Shown in pieces: positions 12,535-26,215 of a stretch of DNA of 64,000 nucleotides. Position 1 is the first letter of the stretch, and the number at the start of each line of letters is the position of its first letter. Where the stretch lies: assembly GCA_964035545.1 (NCBI GenBank), contig OZ037769.1, positions 914,501 through 978,500 of the forward strand, read 5' to 3'. Under the pieces are notes generated by a model. That model was not told where the DNA came from, did not search any database, and saw nothing but the letters and a program-made list of their open reading frames with translations. The stretch comes from Bugula neritina (Eukaryota; Bryozoa; Gymnolaemata; Cheilostomatida; Bugulidae). The position numbers and the translations under genes are program-made.

Positions 12535-15500
12535 TCAAATGACTGGTGATGTCATATCCTGTCTGTTCTCATAAAGAGGAAGTGTTGTGTTCAGTTGAAG
12601 TTGATCATATGCTGATGATGGAGAGGTGGTGAGCTGCTCGTAAGTGTTGGTGGGAGGATTTGCTGAGTTTGAGGGTTGAGTAGACATAGGTTCTTCATAT
12701 ACTTCATGTTTATCAGATGGGGTGTCTCTACAGGGCAGACTACTTCTTTTCAAGTAGAGAATAACACTACCCAGTGTAACCACTGCTAGTACCAGAACTA
12801 CCACCACTCCAATCAAACCATCTAAAACATGTCATGTGATTTGTAAAGCAGAATGTAAAATAAAAGAAAGAGCAAATGATTGACAATAAGTAGAGTGGAT
12901 AAACCTATAAAACTCGTGAAACATAAAGCAATAGGAAATATTCTACAAAAATAGTTGAACAAAATATACTCAAATTGATTGGCTCTGACTATCCAAATTC
13001 TGGTAAATCCCTCCACTATTATTGTAAATATTAACATAAGGCTGATCAGCTGAAAGTTAAATGTCTTGACTTGACCCAATCAACTGTCAGCTTCAACTCA
13101 GTTAGTAACTGACAATGTCTATAAACTTTTTCAATCTATATACAACTTTAAACAGCATCACTTACCTCTTTGTGACTGGAGGGCTAGATAGCTGTTTCTG
13201 GTGGCTTCAGCAGATTCACCATCATTGACCAACAGACAACCAGGGTCATGTGACCAGTTACCAAACTCTGTACAGACAGGATCTGTAGTCTTAGTATAAC
13301 CATCATCACATGAGTAAAGTAGATTATCTCCTCTGTAATATCTGCCTGTCTGTATGTCTCCATTAGTTAGAGTTACCAATATTAAGGGGTACACTCAGCT
13401 GTAAGAATAACCACATATATTGTATACTCCTCAAAGCTGTGTTACCATACAACTATACAGTTTGATGAATGTTTATTATAGACATGAGTCTAAATAATCT
13501 TACCAGTCTCAGAACATTCTGGAACACTGGACCAACTACCATCATACTGACATTGGATAACACTCGGATTTGTTTTCTTGTAACCATAGTAACAATTATA
13601 CTGTAGAACTTCTTGGTAGAAATATGTGGGAGTTATCCCCCCTTTAGATGTCACATAAGTAGTTGTTGTGTTGAGAAACAAATCACCAATGTCACATTCC
13701 ACTGAATAAAAAACACAAGAGATTTCTTGTATTAATCATTGAAACATTATCCTATATTCATGGTATATTATTACGCTATATATATTATTACTATATTATA
13801 TAGATATACCTGGTATACATGTTAGAGATATATTACTCCATCTCCATGGTATATTATCTGTATCAGTAGAACTACATCTAGATACAACTTCTTCTAGTCC
13901 ATCTCTACTCTCATATCCTTTTATACACTCATATACTGTTGAATGAGTATCAGTCTTAATTTTATTAGTAAACTCAACATTTCTTGGCTCTTCTGTACAG
14001 TAGGGGACTAGAAAATACAATTATAAGTATTATATTCAGATATTAGAGAAAGTCTATATATAATCCTAATTATACAGCCTTGTGTTATGAAAACATACCT
14101 GGAATACATCTGATCTCTGATTGGTTGATCCACTTAGCGTCTGTACCATCTACTTCACATTCAGAAGTTGAGTTATACTTCAACTGATAGTCAGTATCTT
14201 CACAAGAATAGTTTATTATTGTACCAGGAAACCAGGGAGATTCAGTAGATGGAGTACTTGTCACACAATCTATTTCAGGTTTATCTCTACATGTCAGTAC
14301 TGTAAAAGTAAAGAGAAAAGGTAGCTGGCATATGGCAGACACAGAGAGAAAGTCTAAGACATTTCTGAAAAAACTTTTAATTTTAGTTTTCATAATTTTA
14401 TTTTGGCAGTGAATGTATTATAATGTAATAAAATAATGTTTCGATGCTTTTAAACTCATTTATGTATATTTCTCAATTTTACAGGCATAGAACAAATAGT
14501 AATGACCTCTCTCACTCACCTGTAAACTGAATCATAAAGAATATTTTATCATTATCTCCATTGACAAGATCTCCCTCATTTTCATATCTCACAGAGAGTT
14601 GGTTGTTTGTAGAGGTTATGTTATGTAGATATCCATCAGGGAAGTTAGCAAACTCCTGATTATCAATAAACCAGGAGATTCTGGATGATTCTGTAAGCTC
14701 AGTAATATCAAACCTAACATAGTGAGCTTCACTTGGTAGGTTTAATATTGTAAACTCACAGGATGATAATGGCTGTTTATTAGTTGTATAAGAGCTGGTG
14801 AATATTCCAGTCAACTGTTCAACTTGAGGTCTGTCTGGTATCTGAATATCTTCACCACATGATGTCACTGTAACAGAAACAGTGCAAAAGAATTATTTTG
14901 CGACTTGCTATTTATTGTACCATTTTTATACCATGTTATGGGTTTGAGCCCGGACAAAAGCCATTGGTGACGTTAGGAAAAGCATTCAGCCATAATTGTT
15001 CCTGTTCCTCATTTAAATAAGTCCTTAGCCTGCTTTAACAAAAACCCTTTCTATCCGAAGTTTCTAACAGAGATATAAACTTTCGTGAGTTTGTTTGGTG
15101 AGACATATGTGCATATAAATTTGTTAGCTATAATACCATAGTGATATAATTCTGAATAAAACCTTTGCATTGCAGGTTGTTGAAATTTATTTCTATAATA
15201 CACTTTAGCGAAATCTAGTAAAATACCCAACTTTATGATACATCCAGAACAATTCACTAAATTAAATTATATTCAAACCAAGAGAAAATTTGTTCAAGGC
15301 TTCGTTTACATAAAACAGACAAGGTGAATCAAAAATTGTCAAGAAATTCCAAAATCAGGATTCGCCTATCAAAAACAAAAGATCCAGCATAAATCCAAAA
15401 CAATTAGTTTGTCTGAACTGGATGAAAATAAGCACTTAAAAGCCAGTAACTAGACCTTAATATGGTTCTATTTATAAAGAGCTATAGTCTATGGTCTAGA

Positions 15501-16301
15501 CCCTCCTATTATGAAACAGTCTACCAGTGAAACTTTTTCAATAAATTATATTCTTTTTATGATCATTTCAGTATAATTTGGGTTACCAGATGATAACAAG
15601 CTATATATCTTTTCAAACTCTGCATTATTGTGTTATTTTTACTCTTTGCAAACAGCTGATTTGAAAAGAAAATAACAATGCAGAGTTTGAAAAAATATAC
15701 ATTTATCAGATAATTCAAATATACATGCAGAAGATAAAATGTTCAACTTCTACCTGTTGTAAGGAAATTCAAAGAAAATCCAATCATGTTGCTGAGAGTA
15801 GAAACTGACAATACAGACTGTTCTTGAGTGAACTTCTGTATTATACCAGGTTCTGTAGTGCCAACACAGTATATTGTACCATTTATCTCTATCTCTGGAC
15901 AGGGAGAGCTTCCTGCAGCTGTATCAATATATGGTATACTGATATAACTACCAGCAGGTGCTCTCAGAGTTAGACTACATAAAACAGGTGCTTCCTTTAT
16001 CTCTCTATGTTCTATTATCCATGCATATCCTCTATCAACTGTCACTGTATTATTATCACATATATTCACTGGTTTAATATCTTGTCCTTCTATCAATATT
16101 ATGATGTAACCACTCAGTAGCAGCAGGAGTTGTCTTCTGACTGACTGAAACAAGAACGTTTAATATTAGTGTATATACACTTCTAAATTTTGTACAGAAA
16201 AACTGAATCAAATACTATAATGCATGGTTCCCTTTTGCACTGTTGATCCTGCTAACTGCGAGTAATATCAATATAATGTACATACACTGTGTACTTACCA
16301 T
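12535..16301 (-). CDS. G4: D1-D2-4xCCP receptor, beta ITAM tail, frameshift in CCP4
   Basis: Exons: start codon 16299-16301; signal peptide (SVRRQLLLLL class) plus D1 15754-16144; D2 14520-14867; CCP1 14099-14299; CCP2 13810-14007; CCP3 13504-13701; CCP4 13166-13398; membrane and tail 12535-12821. CCP4 is 233 nt against 231 in G6 and G8. A net gain of 2 nt just after the first CCP4 cysteine (near 13,380) puts a TAA stop in frame. As all internal exons are phase 1-1, skipping CCP4 would give an intact receptor with three CCP domains. The helix is LIGVVVVLVLAVVTLGSVIL. The tail has YEEP and YEQL-x7-YDQL, an ITAM fit, then YENR. Either this is a recent pseudogene, or it uses exon skipping, or the 2-nt change is a sequencing error. 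The D1 variable segment is also unusual (YIDTAAGSSPC). Confidence 0.75.
14937..15110 (+). repeat. tRNA-derived SINE, 5'-truncated copy
   Basis: It matches the better preserved copy at 40,085-40,310: the B-box-like GGGTTTGAGCCCGGACAAA, then GCCATTGGTG, a GTTAGGAAAAGCATTC core, CTCATTTAAATAAGTCCTTAG and the AACCCTTTC segment. It lies in the D1-D2 intron of G4. Confidence 0.65.
15609..15695. repeat. Imperfect inverted repeat (hairpin)
   Basis: The left arm TTTTCAAACTCTGCATTATT (from 15,609) is matched by its near-complement ending near 15,695, with about 30 nt between. It lies in the D1-D2 intron of G4 and may be the end of a small foldback element. No target duplication was recognised. Confidence 0.4.
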
Positions 16302-17483
16302 TGTATTGAAGATACTCTGTAAGTAGATAGTTTATGTACAAGCTGTGATGTGTACACCTAGTGTAGTATCTTATACACAGTATAGACTTATATATTCCCA
16401 ATAATACTAGTCAGGGAGTAAAGTATAGTCTATTATCACAAGTCAAATACTTCAGTATATATAATTGTGAAATATAGATATACATCTTTGTAGAAAGATA
16501 AATAATGTTATCACAATGAATGCTTTATCTTAAGGAATGTATTCATTTATAATAAATAATATGATATAAACCACTTGACTCGATAATCATTCATTTTACT
16601 TATGCAAATAGTTATCATAAAGTGCATTATCAAAGCCTGATATACTTCACACACAGTGTAGATATACTAGTAATGAATAACTACAATAAATTCTAATTAA
16701 CCACTCTAACAACATATATTGTATATATTACTATTGTTTCATGATTACATCCAGTATTCAGCTAGTCATGTGGACAGGAAGTAAACAAAGTACCCAGAAT
16801 GCACTGCAACAGAGCTACTGAGTAAGAGAAATCTCTGGGAGTTTCTATGTCTTTAAACATAATATGTTGTGTTACTAGAAGTTACTTCAGCTTGTTAACA
16901 ATGGATAATAAACAGCTAGATGTTTATTTAAGTATAACTCATAGTAGAGATGAGAGATTGTGTTGTTCACAAAGTATACAATACATGAATAATTATAATA
17001 AATATATTTATATTGAACAGTTGAATGACCAATACTAAAAATAAAATATATATATCAATGCAGAAACAGCTAGTGTATAAATTTATTGATAGCATTAATC
17101 TAATAATAAATAGTAAATGATATATATATATATATATAGAGCAGTAAGAGTTTCTGTAAAGTATGCTATCTATAATCATGTAACTTAGATATCACCTTAA
17201 ATAAAAAGAAGAAGCAGAAGACCCTTTAATGATTTCCAGCAATTTATAGCTTTAAATTACTTGCAGCTAGAAATAGCTAAGTGAGTGTTTTACAAATTAA
17301 AACAGCAAGTTGTAAAAATTTATTACATGCTGTTGAAAATTATACTCATAGCAATGCTAAGAAAAAAGACATTGCTTGCTAAAAATCAAACAAAACTGTG
17401 TTCAATTATTATAAAAAATTCTTGTTTAAAATTGTTGTGAATAAAACTGTCAACCATTACAAAACCTGAATATATTTTATATG
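16302..17483. other. Spacer between G5 (3' end) and G4 (5' end); holds the empty LINE site
   Basis: No coding exon is recognisable. About 16,305-16,455 is the class A upstream block of G4. At 16,756-16,761 the sequence ATTCAG marks the empty version of the site where a LINE sits in the paralogous spacer at 26,500-28,000; both flanks match that spacer. A short AT microsatellite lies near 17,119-17,140. Confidence 0.65.
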
Positions 17484-20400
17484 CTAAATATTTTCATAAG
17501 CTGATGATTCTACTTGCAGCTTTTCATATGTTGATGCAGGAGCTCCGTTGTCTTGTAACTTTTCATAAAGAGAGCTCTCATTGTTTACAGGGTTGCCATT
17601 GGTTACTGAGGTTGGCGTGTCCATTTCCTCATAGTTATGAGTAGCTGAGTTCACTCTGGGAGAGAGTTGAGTAGACATGGGTTCCTCATACACATCAGGT
17701 ACAGAAGATGGGTGGGTTGTACAGGGCAAACTATCTCTTTTCAAGTAGAGTATTATAATACTGATTGTAATCACAGCTACAGGTACTGCTATGATCAGAG
17801 CAATGAGACCTCCTGGAAACGAAATGTTCGCGTGGTAAATAGAATTGAAATTTTTGAATATATATATTCAATCACTAAACCCGAAACTTAAGTTAATGTT
17901 AAGTCTACATAAACATGTAATTCTGGATAAACACATCACTTGCTATATTCTGCAGACAACCACAGATCTCTAATGAGAGAGTATATATAAAATATTCTGT
18001 AAACAGCCACTGAACTCTAGTGAGAGAGTATGTAATATATTCTGTAAACAGCCACAGAACTCTAATGACAGAGTATGTAATATATTCTGTAGACAGCCAC
18101 TAAACTCTAATGAGAGAGTATATATAATATATTCTGTAGACAGCCACTAAACTCTAATGAGAGAGTATATATAATATATTCTGTAGACAACCACTGAACT
18201 CTAATGAGAGAGTATATAATATATTCTGTAGACAGCCACTAAACTCTAGTGACAGAGTATGTAATATATTCTGTAGACAACCACAGAACTCTAATGACAG
18301 AGTATATAATATATTCTGTAGACAGCCACTGATCTCTAATGACAGAGTATATAATATATATAATATATAGACAGCCACTGAACTCTAGTGAGAGAGTATA
18401 TAATATATAATAGAAGAAGCATAAACTCACCACTTAGTGGCACATTCTCTTCATCTCTGGTAGTAGAATGAGTCATATGCTCAGATACAACACAACCAGG
18501 GTCATGTGACCAGTTACCAGGCTCTGTACAGACAGGATTTGTAGTCTTAGTATAACCATCATCACATGAGTAGAGTAGATTATCTCCTCTGTAATATCTG
18601 TCTAGTGTGATGGTACCATTAGCTAGGGTTAGTGCTGCTGGGTCACACTCAGCTGTTAGGAAATGACAAAGCCTGTTGAGGTAATTTTACATATGAAAAC
18701 GTAACAACTCAGCTGTTATAAAATGATCTATATTATATATATAGAAAACACAACGTAAGCTGAATCAGAATGATGAAAAGACAAATGAGAAATTCAGTTG
18801 AGATAATTTTACATATGAAAACATAATAACAAGCTACATTATAGGAATATTCTATTATATGCTGATAATTGAAAGTCACAAATAATTACCTGTTTGTGTA
18901 CATTCTGGAACACTGGACCAAGTTTTATCACGTTGACACTGAATCGCATCCATGTTTGTTTTCTTGTAACCATAGTAACAGTCATATGATAGAACTTCTT
19001 GGTAGACATATGTGAGAGTTGCCTCTCCTTTAGATGTGATATTGGTAGTGGAAACATTGATGGAGAGATCAGTGATGTCACACTCAACTGAAGTTATTAT
19101 TAAAAAGCAAACTTGCAGATGGCAATGAAATAATGTGCAAAAGTAATTTAAGTTGTCATCATTAGAATTAAGTATATTAAATTTAAAGTATGTAGTTTTG
19201 GCTATAAAGATAGTATGCAATATAATTATATACAATGTCTACACTTTACAGTATATTGTAACTATATACATATACCTGGTGTACATGTTAGAGATATACT
19301 ACTCCATATCCATGATATATTATTATTATATACATATACCTGGTATACATGTTAGAGATATATTACTCCATATCCATGGTATATTATCTGTATCAGTAGA
19401 ACTACATCTAGATACAACTTCTTCTATTCCATTTCTACTCTCATATCCTTTTATACACTCATATACTGTTGTATGAGTATCAGTCTTAGTTTTATTAGTA
19501 AACTCAACATCTCTTGGCTCTTCTGTACAGTAGGGGACTGGAAAAAACATTTAGAGGTATTATATTAAGTTAATAAAGACATTTTATATATAATATTTTT
19601 ATTACACTGCTTTATAATATTGTGAATACATTATACCTGGAATACATCTTATCTCTGATTGGTTGACCCACTTAGCCTCTGTACCATCTACTTTACATTC
19701 AGAAGTTGAATTATACTTCAACTGATGGTCAGTATCTTCACAAGAGTAGTTTATTATTGTACCAGGAAACCAGGGAGATTCAGTAGATGGAGTACTTGTC
19801 ACATCATCTATTTCAGGTTTATCTCCACATGTCAGTACTGTAAAAGTAAAGAGAAAGGTAGCTGGCATATGGCAGACACAGGGAGAAAGTCTAATACATT
19901 TCTGAAAATACTTTTAATTGTAGTTCTCATAATCTAATTGTGACAGTGAATGCATTATAATGTAATTATGTATTGATGCTTATAAACTGATTTATGTGTT
20001 TATATGTTTTTTAAAAAGAAAATTTCCTATTGGTTTGATCAGTCTAATGGTTATATTTATTGCTCTAATTCTGTGCACTGCTCACTCACCTGTAAACTGA
20101 ATCATAAAGAATACAGACTCTACATCTCCATTGACAGAATCTCCCTCATTTTCATATCTCACAGAGAGTTGGTTGTTTGTAGAGGTTATGTTATGTAGAT
20201 ATCCATCTGGGAAGTTAGCAAACTCCTGATTATCAATAAACCAGGAAGTTCTGGATGATTCTGTAAGCTCAGTAATATCAAAGCTAACATAGTGAGTTTC
20301 ACTTGGTAGGTTTGATATTGTAAACTCACAGGATGATAATGACTGTTTATTAGTTGTATAAGAGCTGGTGAATATTCCAGTCAACTGTTCAACTTGAGGT

Positions 20401-21214
20401 CTGTCTGGTATCTGAAGATTTTCACCACAGAATGTCACTGTAAAAGACATAGCAAAACTTTACTTCAATGTGTAACATATTTTAAAGATATTTGCTCTAC
20501 AGTGTTGAGTGAACCTTATTAAATGGGTTGCTTCTCAATAAACACTGTATAACTGATTACTAACAACACAATAACATATCACAACTACTCATTCATACAG
20601 GCAAGTTAATCATTCAAACTATTTGTTAGCTGCAATATAGATATTAGTTTTCTGAACTTTGAAAAGATTTACAAGTTTTTTACATTAGAATTACTTATAT
20701 AGATTCAAAGTGCATCCCTTTACCTGTTGTAAAGAATTCCAAGTTGAATCCTGTCGTGTTGCTGAGAGTAGAAACTAATAATACAGACTGTTCTTGAGTG
20801 AACTTCTGTATTATACCAGGTCTTGTAGAGTCAATACAGTATGTTGTACCATCTACCTGTATCTCTGGACAGATAGCACCTTCTTCAGAAGCTGCCTTAA
20901 CTCCTGGTATACTGAGATAACTACCAGCAGGTGCTCTCAGAGTTAGACTACATCTAACAGGTGCTCCCTCTATCTCTCTATGTTCTATTATCCCTGCATA
21001 TCCTCTATCAACTGTCACTGTATTATTATCACATATATTCACTGGTTTAATATCTTGTCCTTCTATTAACATGACTGTGTAGATACTCAGCAGTATGAGT
21101 TGCAGAGGGAAGAACTAAAATATAATTAAATTAAATAATGAAAACTGTAGATTGTAAGATTATGTAATAGATATTATCTCATGCATGTGTTTGTATAAAT
21201 ATTCTACTCACCAT
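17484..21214 (-). CDS. G5: D1-D2-4xCCP receptor, alpha ITAM tail
   Basis: Predicted membrane receptor of about 629 residues with all frames intact. Exons: start codon 21212-21214; signal peptide (FFPLQLILL class) plus D1 20724-21114; D2 20090-20437; CCP1 19637-19837; CCP2 19340-19537; CCP3 18890-19087; CCP4 18431-18652; membrane and tail 17484-17812. All four CCP modules keep four cysteines and the tryptophan. The tail has YEEP, YEEM (a PI3K p85 SH2 type site), YEKL-x9-YEKL-x6-YENI (ITAM fit) and YEN (a Grb2 SH2 type site); binding partners are inferred from motif type only. The intron after CCP4 is expanded by a minisatellite (17,935-18,400). The intron after CCP2 carries a partial duplicate of the CCP2 3' end with a second donor-like site (19,268-19,320). 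Confidence 0.87.
17935..18400. repeat. Minisatellite of about 45 bp in the CCP4-tail intron of G5
   Basis: About ten tandem copies of a unit containing TCTGTAGACAGCCACT, then AACTCTAATGAGAGAGTAT and an AATATAT linker. Unit lengths vary slightly. The same intron of G3 has one unit (about 8,320-8,365) and that of G7 about two (29,100-29,190), so the array expanded in G5 after the genes duplicated. Confidence 0.85.
19268..19320 (-). repeat. Partial duplicate of the CCP2 exon 3' end with a second donor
   Basis: The last roughly 45 nt of CCP2, including the ACACCAG|GTATA donor, are repeated downstream of the real G5 exon, separated by an AT-rich linker. It has no acceptor of its own, so it is read as a decoy or relic. 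A weaker relic of the same kind is near 35,398-35,430 in G8. Confidence 0.6.
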
Positions 21215-22702
21215 TTTTTGGACTGATTTAACCTCAGTTTCAATTCAAATATGGTTTCTAAGAAGTTACATTTACTATACATGTATCTGTATTGTACAAG
21301 ACATGCACTGTGTGCTGCAGTTAGTCTGTAACTACACTTATCAACTCAGCTAATGAATAAAAAGAGTTTATATTTTAACTTCCTCCTAGTACGTATTGTA
21401 TTATTCACTCAGCACTCTATGAGCACATTGAATATGATCATTAGATAAGCAAACATGTATATCTATAGATAGTAACCAACTTCCCTATTATGTACACTAT
21501 GTTGAGTATTCTATACTATATAATGCACTAGTTATATGAGGTTATTTATTTTTCTTAGTTATTTGAACAAAGAATTATTACCATGTATTGCTGTACAATC
21601 ACATTGAAAACTGATTACCACATCTAGTATTTAACTTTATACTCACAATCTTGCTCACTGTTAGCAGTTCAGTTTCCTGTAAGAAAACTCTTATCAATTT
21701 TGTTTTTCTTGTTGGGTGCAAATACAAATTCCAAAATCACAGAAGAAATATTTTGCTTTCAAAACCAAAATATGCTTCAATATTACATCAGCATACATCT
21801 AATGGTAATTCATAAGTATTTGGAGAATAAAATAGTTGAAAAAACTGAACGATACACACACTGTTGTCAGTTATTGTACAGCTAATCGTATATGATGCCA
21901 GTTCATTTACTGCAAAAAATTATGGCAATGCTTATAATACAGGGGTTGAGATGCGTAGCTATGGAGTTAATGTAAGAGATTAATATTCTGTGATAGATTG
22001 TAGTTATTGTAATATATAATCATGAGTTGTATTATAGCATTGTAGCTATACAAGCTTTTAGAGAAAAAGCTATGAAAAGCTTTCAGCTAAATAACTATAA
22101 TGCTTGATGTATATAATGTTTCCACTCTCTCTGACATACTATCCAACTAATTAACATACACACATTATACATACATATATTTATCATAGTTCCGCAGCTA
22201 CTATTGCAGGGTATCAATTGATATAGAAATTGTTTTTATAAATTTGGAAAGATTAAATATGATGGTTTAAACAGACTTTATAACTAGGTATATAATGCAC
22301 AATTACTGCAGTATAAAAGAAAAGAATAATTTTTAAAAACTGTCACAGTGCAAAATACAACATAATAATAAATTTGTTATTAAATTTCAGAGTATGTGTG
22401 CAAAAAAAATAAAACAGTGGTCAGTAAATGGTTTGTTCTGGCAAGTGATAAAATTCTAATATTCAGTAATGTGAGTTTTAGTAGTGCAAAAGATAAATAA
22501 TTCAAACTGAAATATAACTTTACAAAACTGAGTTGTGAAGACCAATTCACATGGTATCAGCAATAATTGGTAAAAGTATTAGACACTCAATACAAACATG
22601 TGAAAGTTTTCAGTTACAAAAGACGGTAGAATCAGAAATCAAGTTTGCGTGAGCAAGCAATTACCGTATAATACTGTGTTTACTGTAATATATATAGTAT
22701 AG
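21215..22702. other. Spacer between G6 (3' end) and G5 (5' end)
   Basis: No coding exon is recognisable. About 21,215-21,410 is the class B upstream block of G5. The remainder is colinear with the spacers at 11.0-12.5 kb and 32.6-34.1 kb, with small indels. Confidence 0.6.
21230..21410 (-). promoter_or_regulatory. Class B upstream block (putative promoter and 5' UTR)
   Basis: This block precedes the start codon of G5 and is nearly identical before G3 (about 11,055-11,235), G7 (32,645-32,815) and G8 (37,005-37,160). On the plus strand it includes GACATGCACTGTGTGCTGCA and TTTTAACTTCCTCCTAGTAC. All four genes also share the FxPLQLILL signal peptide. The call rests on position and conservation; no transcription start was identified. 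Confidence 0.4.
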
Positions 22703-25700
22703 TCAAATGACTGGTGATGTCATTTCCTGTCTGTTCTCATAAAGAGGAAGTGTTGTGTTCAGTTGAAGTTGTTCATATGCTGATGATGGAGAGGTGGTGA
22801 GCTGCTCGTAAGTGTTGGTGGGAGGATTTGCTGAGTTTGAGGGTTGAGTAGACATAGGTTCTTCATATACTTCATGTTTATCAGATAGGGTGTTTCTACA
22901 GGGCAGACTACTTCTTTTCAAATAGAGAATAATACTTCCCAGTGTGATCACTGCTAGTACCAGAACTACCACCACTCCAATCAAACCATCTAAATAAAAT
23001 CCATATAATTCATAAAATCAAAAACAAAACAAAGAAATTTTTTATCTAGGCTTCCCTAGGTAAGTAGAGTGGGAAACCCTGTTAAAGCTCTAACGCATGA
23101 GACAATAAAGAATATTCCGCAAAAAGTTTCAACCACCAAGTGACTAAAATCGATTAACTCTGATTATCTAAATTCTGATGAAACCCTCCACCATTATTGT
23201 AAATAGGTAAGGCTTTTTTGGCTGCAGTTTGATATTCTTGATTTGCTCCAATCATCTGTCAGTTTGATCTCCAGACTCAGTTTAACTGAGTTAGTAGGTG
23301 ACACTTCCTAACCAGTTGTTTAAATTATTGAGTACTTTTTTTGCATATATATAACTGAATAATGCAGGTCTAATGACAGTTTAATAGTATTACTTACCCC
23401 TTTGAGATTTAGGGTATAGTTGACTGTTTCCTGTGACATCAGTAGATTCACCATTTTTCACCAACAAGCAACAAGGGTCATGTGACCAGTTACCAGACTT
23501 TGTACAGACAGTATCTGTAGTCTTAGTATAACCATCATTACATGAGTAAAGTAGATTATCTCCTCTGTAATATCTGCCTGTCTGTATGTCTCCATTAGTT
23601 AGAGTTACTAATAAAGGGCTACACTCAGCTGTAAGAATAACCACATACATTGTATACTCCTCAAAGCTGTGTTACCATACAACTACAGTTTGATGAATTT
23701 ATATTATAGAAATTAGTCTAAATAATCTTACCAGTCTCAGTACATTCTGGAACACTGGACCAACTACCATCATGCTGACATTGGATAACACTCGGATTTG
23801 TTTTCTTGTAACCATAGTAACAATAATACTGTAGAACTTCTTGGTAGAAATATATGTGAATTGTTCCCCCTTTAGATGTTACATAAGTAGTAGTTGTGTC
23901 GAGAAACCAATCACCAATGTCACATTTCACTGAATAAAAAACACAAAAGATTTCTTGCATTAAGCATTGAAACATTATTCTATATTCATGCATGGTATAT
24001 TATTAATTACGCTATAATATATAATATTACTATATACATATATAAATATATACCTGGTGTACATGTTAGAGATATATTACTCCATATCCATGGTATATTA
24101 TCTGTATCAGTAGAACTACATCTAGATGCAACTTCTTCTATTCCATATCTACTCTCATATCCTTTTATACACTCATATACTGTTGTATGAGTATCAGTCT
24201 TAGTTTTATTAGTAAACTCAACATTTCTTGGTTCTGCTGTGCAGTAGGGGACTAGAAAATACAATTATAAGTATTATATTCATATATTATTAGAGAAAGT
24301 CTATATATAATCCTCATTATACAGGTTTATGATGTTATGAAGACGTACCTGGAATACATCTGATCTCTGATTGGTTGACCCACTTAGCCTCTGTACCATC
24401 TACTTTACATTCAGAAGTTGAGTTATACTTCAACTGATAGTCAGTATCTTCACAAGAATAGTTTATTATTGTACCAGGAAACCAGGGAGATTCAATAGAT
24501 GGAGTACTTGTCACATGATCTATTTCAGGTTTATCTCCGCATGCTAGAACTGCCAAAGAAAACAAAAGTAAGCTCATATGTGGTAGAAACAGGGAGAAAG
24601 TCTAAGATATTTCTGAAAATAGTTTTAATTGTAGTTTCACAATCTAATTTTAGCAGTGAATGCATTATAATATAATATAATAATTATGTTATAAACTCTT
24701 ATATGTATAAATTTCTCACTCACCTGTAAACGTAATCATAAAGAATACTGAGTCTACATCTCCAAATAGAGGATCTGGTTCTTGTTCATATCTCACAGAG
24801 AGTTGGTTGTTTGTAGAGGTTATGTCATGTAGATATCCACCAGAGAAGTTAGCAAACTCCTGATTATCAATAAACCAAGAGATTCTGGATGATTCTGTAA
24901 ACTCTGTAATCATATCAAATCTAACATAGTGAGCTTCACTTGATAGGTTTGATATTGTAAACTCACAGAATGATAATGACTGTTTATTAGTTGTATAAGA
25001 GCTGGTGAATATTCCAGTCAACTGTTCAACTTGAGGTCTGTCTGGTATCTGAATATCTTCACCACAGGATGTTACTGTAAAACCACAGCAAATGGCATAT
25101 AATATTTTACACAATACAAATAATTGTTATATTTTTGTAGATCTCTTTTCACAGCAATATTTTAGTAGAAAGTGAATTAAGAAAAATCCAGTCTCACAAC
25201 TCAGCTGATCATAGTAAACTTAAGATGACATGTCGTAAACACTTACTAAAGTTTAGTGGGGTAACCTTATTTATAAACTAATATACATGGAACCTGCTAA
25301 CAACATATATCTTAACTACTTGTTTGCACAGGCAAGCTGCAAAATGCTATCTCAAGATTATCACTAACCTCAATGCAATTGGAATACTATACTCTAGCTA
25401 TTGGTGTTTGAAATTTCTCTAAGATGAAGAGATACATTCACATATACAGGATATATTATGAATTCAGTAATTTTTACGTGGTAGTTTACCTGTTGTATAC
25501 AAGAGTATTATAGATATTTACCTGTTGTAAAGAACTCTAAATTAAATCCTGCCATGTTGCTGAGAGTAGAAGCTGAAAATACAGACTGTTCTTGAGTGAA
25601 CTTCTGTATTATACCAGGTTCTGTAAAATCAATACAGTATGTTGTACCATCTATCTGTATCTCTGGACAGATAGCACCTTCTTCAGCTGCCTTAACTCCT

Positions 25701-26061
25701 GGTACACTGATATAACTACCAGCAGGTGCTCTCAGAGTTAGACTACATGTAACAGGTGCTCCCTTTATCTCTCTATGTTCTATTATCCCTGCATATCCTC
25801 TATCAACTGTCACTGTATTATTATCACATATATTCACTGGTTTAATATCTTGTCCTTTTATCAATATGATAATATAACCACTCAGTAGCAGTAGGAGTTG
25901 TCTTCTGACTGACTGAAACAAAAACAGCTAATATTAGTATATATATACTCCTAAATTTTGTACAGTAAAGCTCAACCAAACTCTATGCATGGTCCCCTTT
26001 ATGCACTGCTGATCCTGCCAACTAATATTATTATAATATACATACACTGTGTACTTACCAT
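22703..26061 (-). CDS. G6: D1-D2-4xCCP receptor, beta ITAM tail
   Basis: Predicted membrane receptor of about 619 residues, frames intact. Exons: start codon 26059-26061; signal peptide (SVRRQLLLLL class) plus D1 25522-25912; D2 24724-25074; CCP1 24349-24549; CCP2 24054-24251; CCP3 23732-23929; CCP4 23398-23628; membrane and tail 22703-22989. The tail has YEEP, then YEQL-x7-YEQL (ITAM fit), then YENR after eight more residues. D2 is the most divergent of the array near its end (YEQEPDPLFGDVDS where the others have YENEGDPVSGD-like sequence), although the flanks are conserved. CCP4 starts AECSP rather than AECDP, and one cysteine-flanking glycine has become cysteine (HDPCC), which could disturb disulphide pairing. 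Confidence 0.86.
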
Positions 26062-26119
26062 TGTATTGAAGGTACTCTGTAAGTAGATAGTTTATGTACA
26101 TCTATAAGTGTTGTATCTT

Positions 26120-26215
26120 ATACACAGTATAGACTTATATATTCCCAATAATACTAGTCAGGGAGAAAAGTATAGTCTATTATCACAAGTCAAATACTTC
26201 AGTATATATACTTGT
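26120..26215 (-). promoter_or_regulatory. Class A upstream block (putative promoter)
   Basis: This conserved block is about 60-150 nt upstream of the G6 start codon and is repeated before G1 (about 1,127-1,207), G2 (6,658-6,737) and G4 (16,375-16,453). The plus-strand core is TATATATTCCCAATAATA, TAGTCAGGGAG, then TATTATCACAAGTCAAATAC. It always accompanies the SVRRQLLLLL signal peptide. A promoter role is inferred from position and conservation only. Confidence 0.4.
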
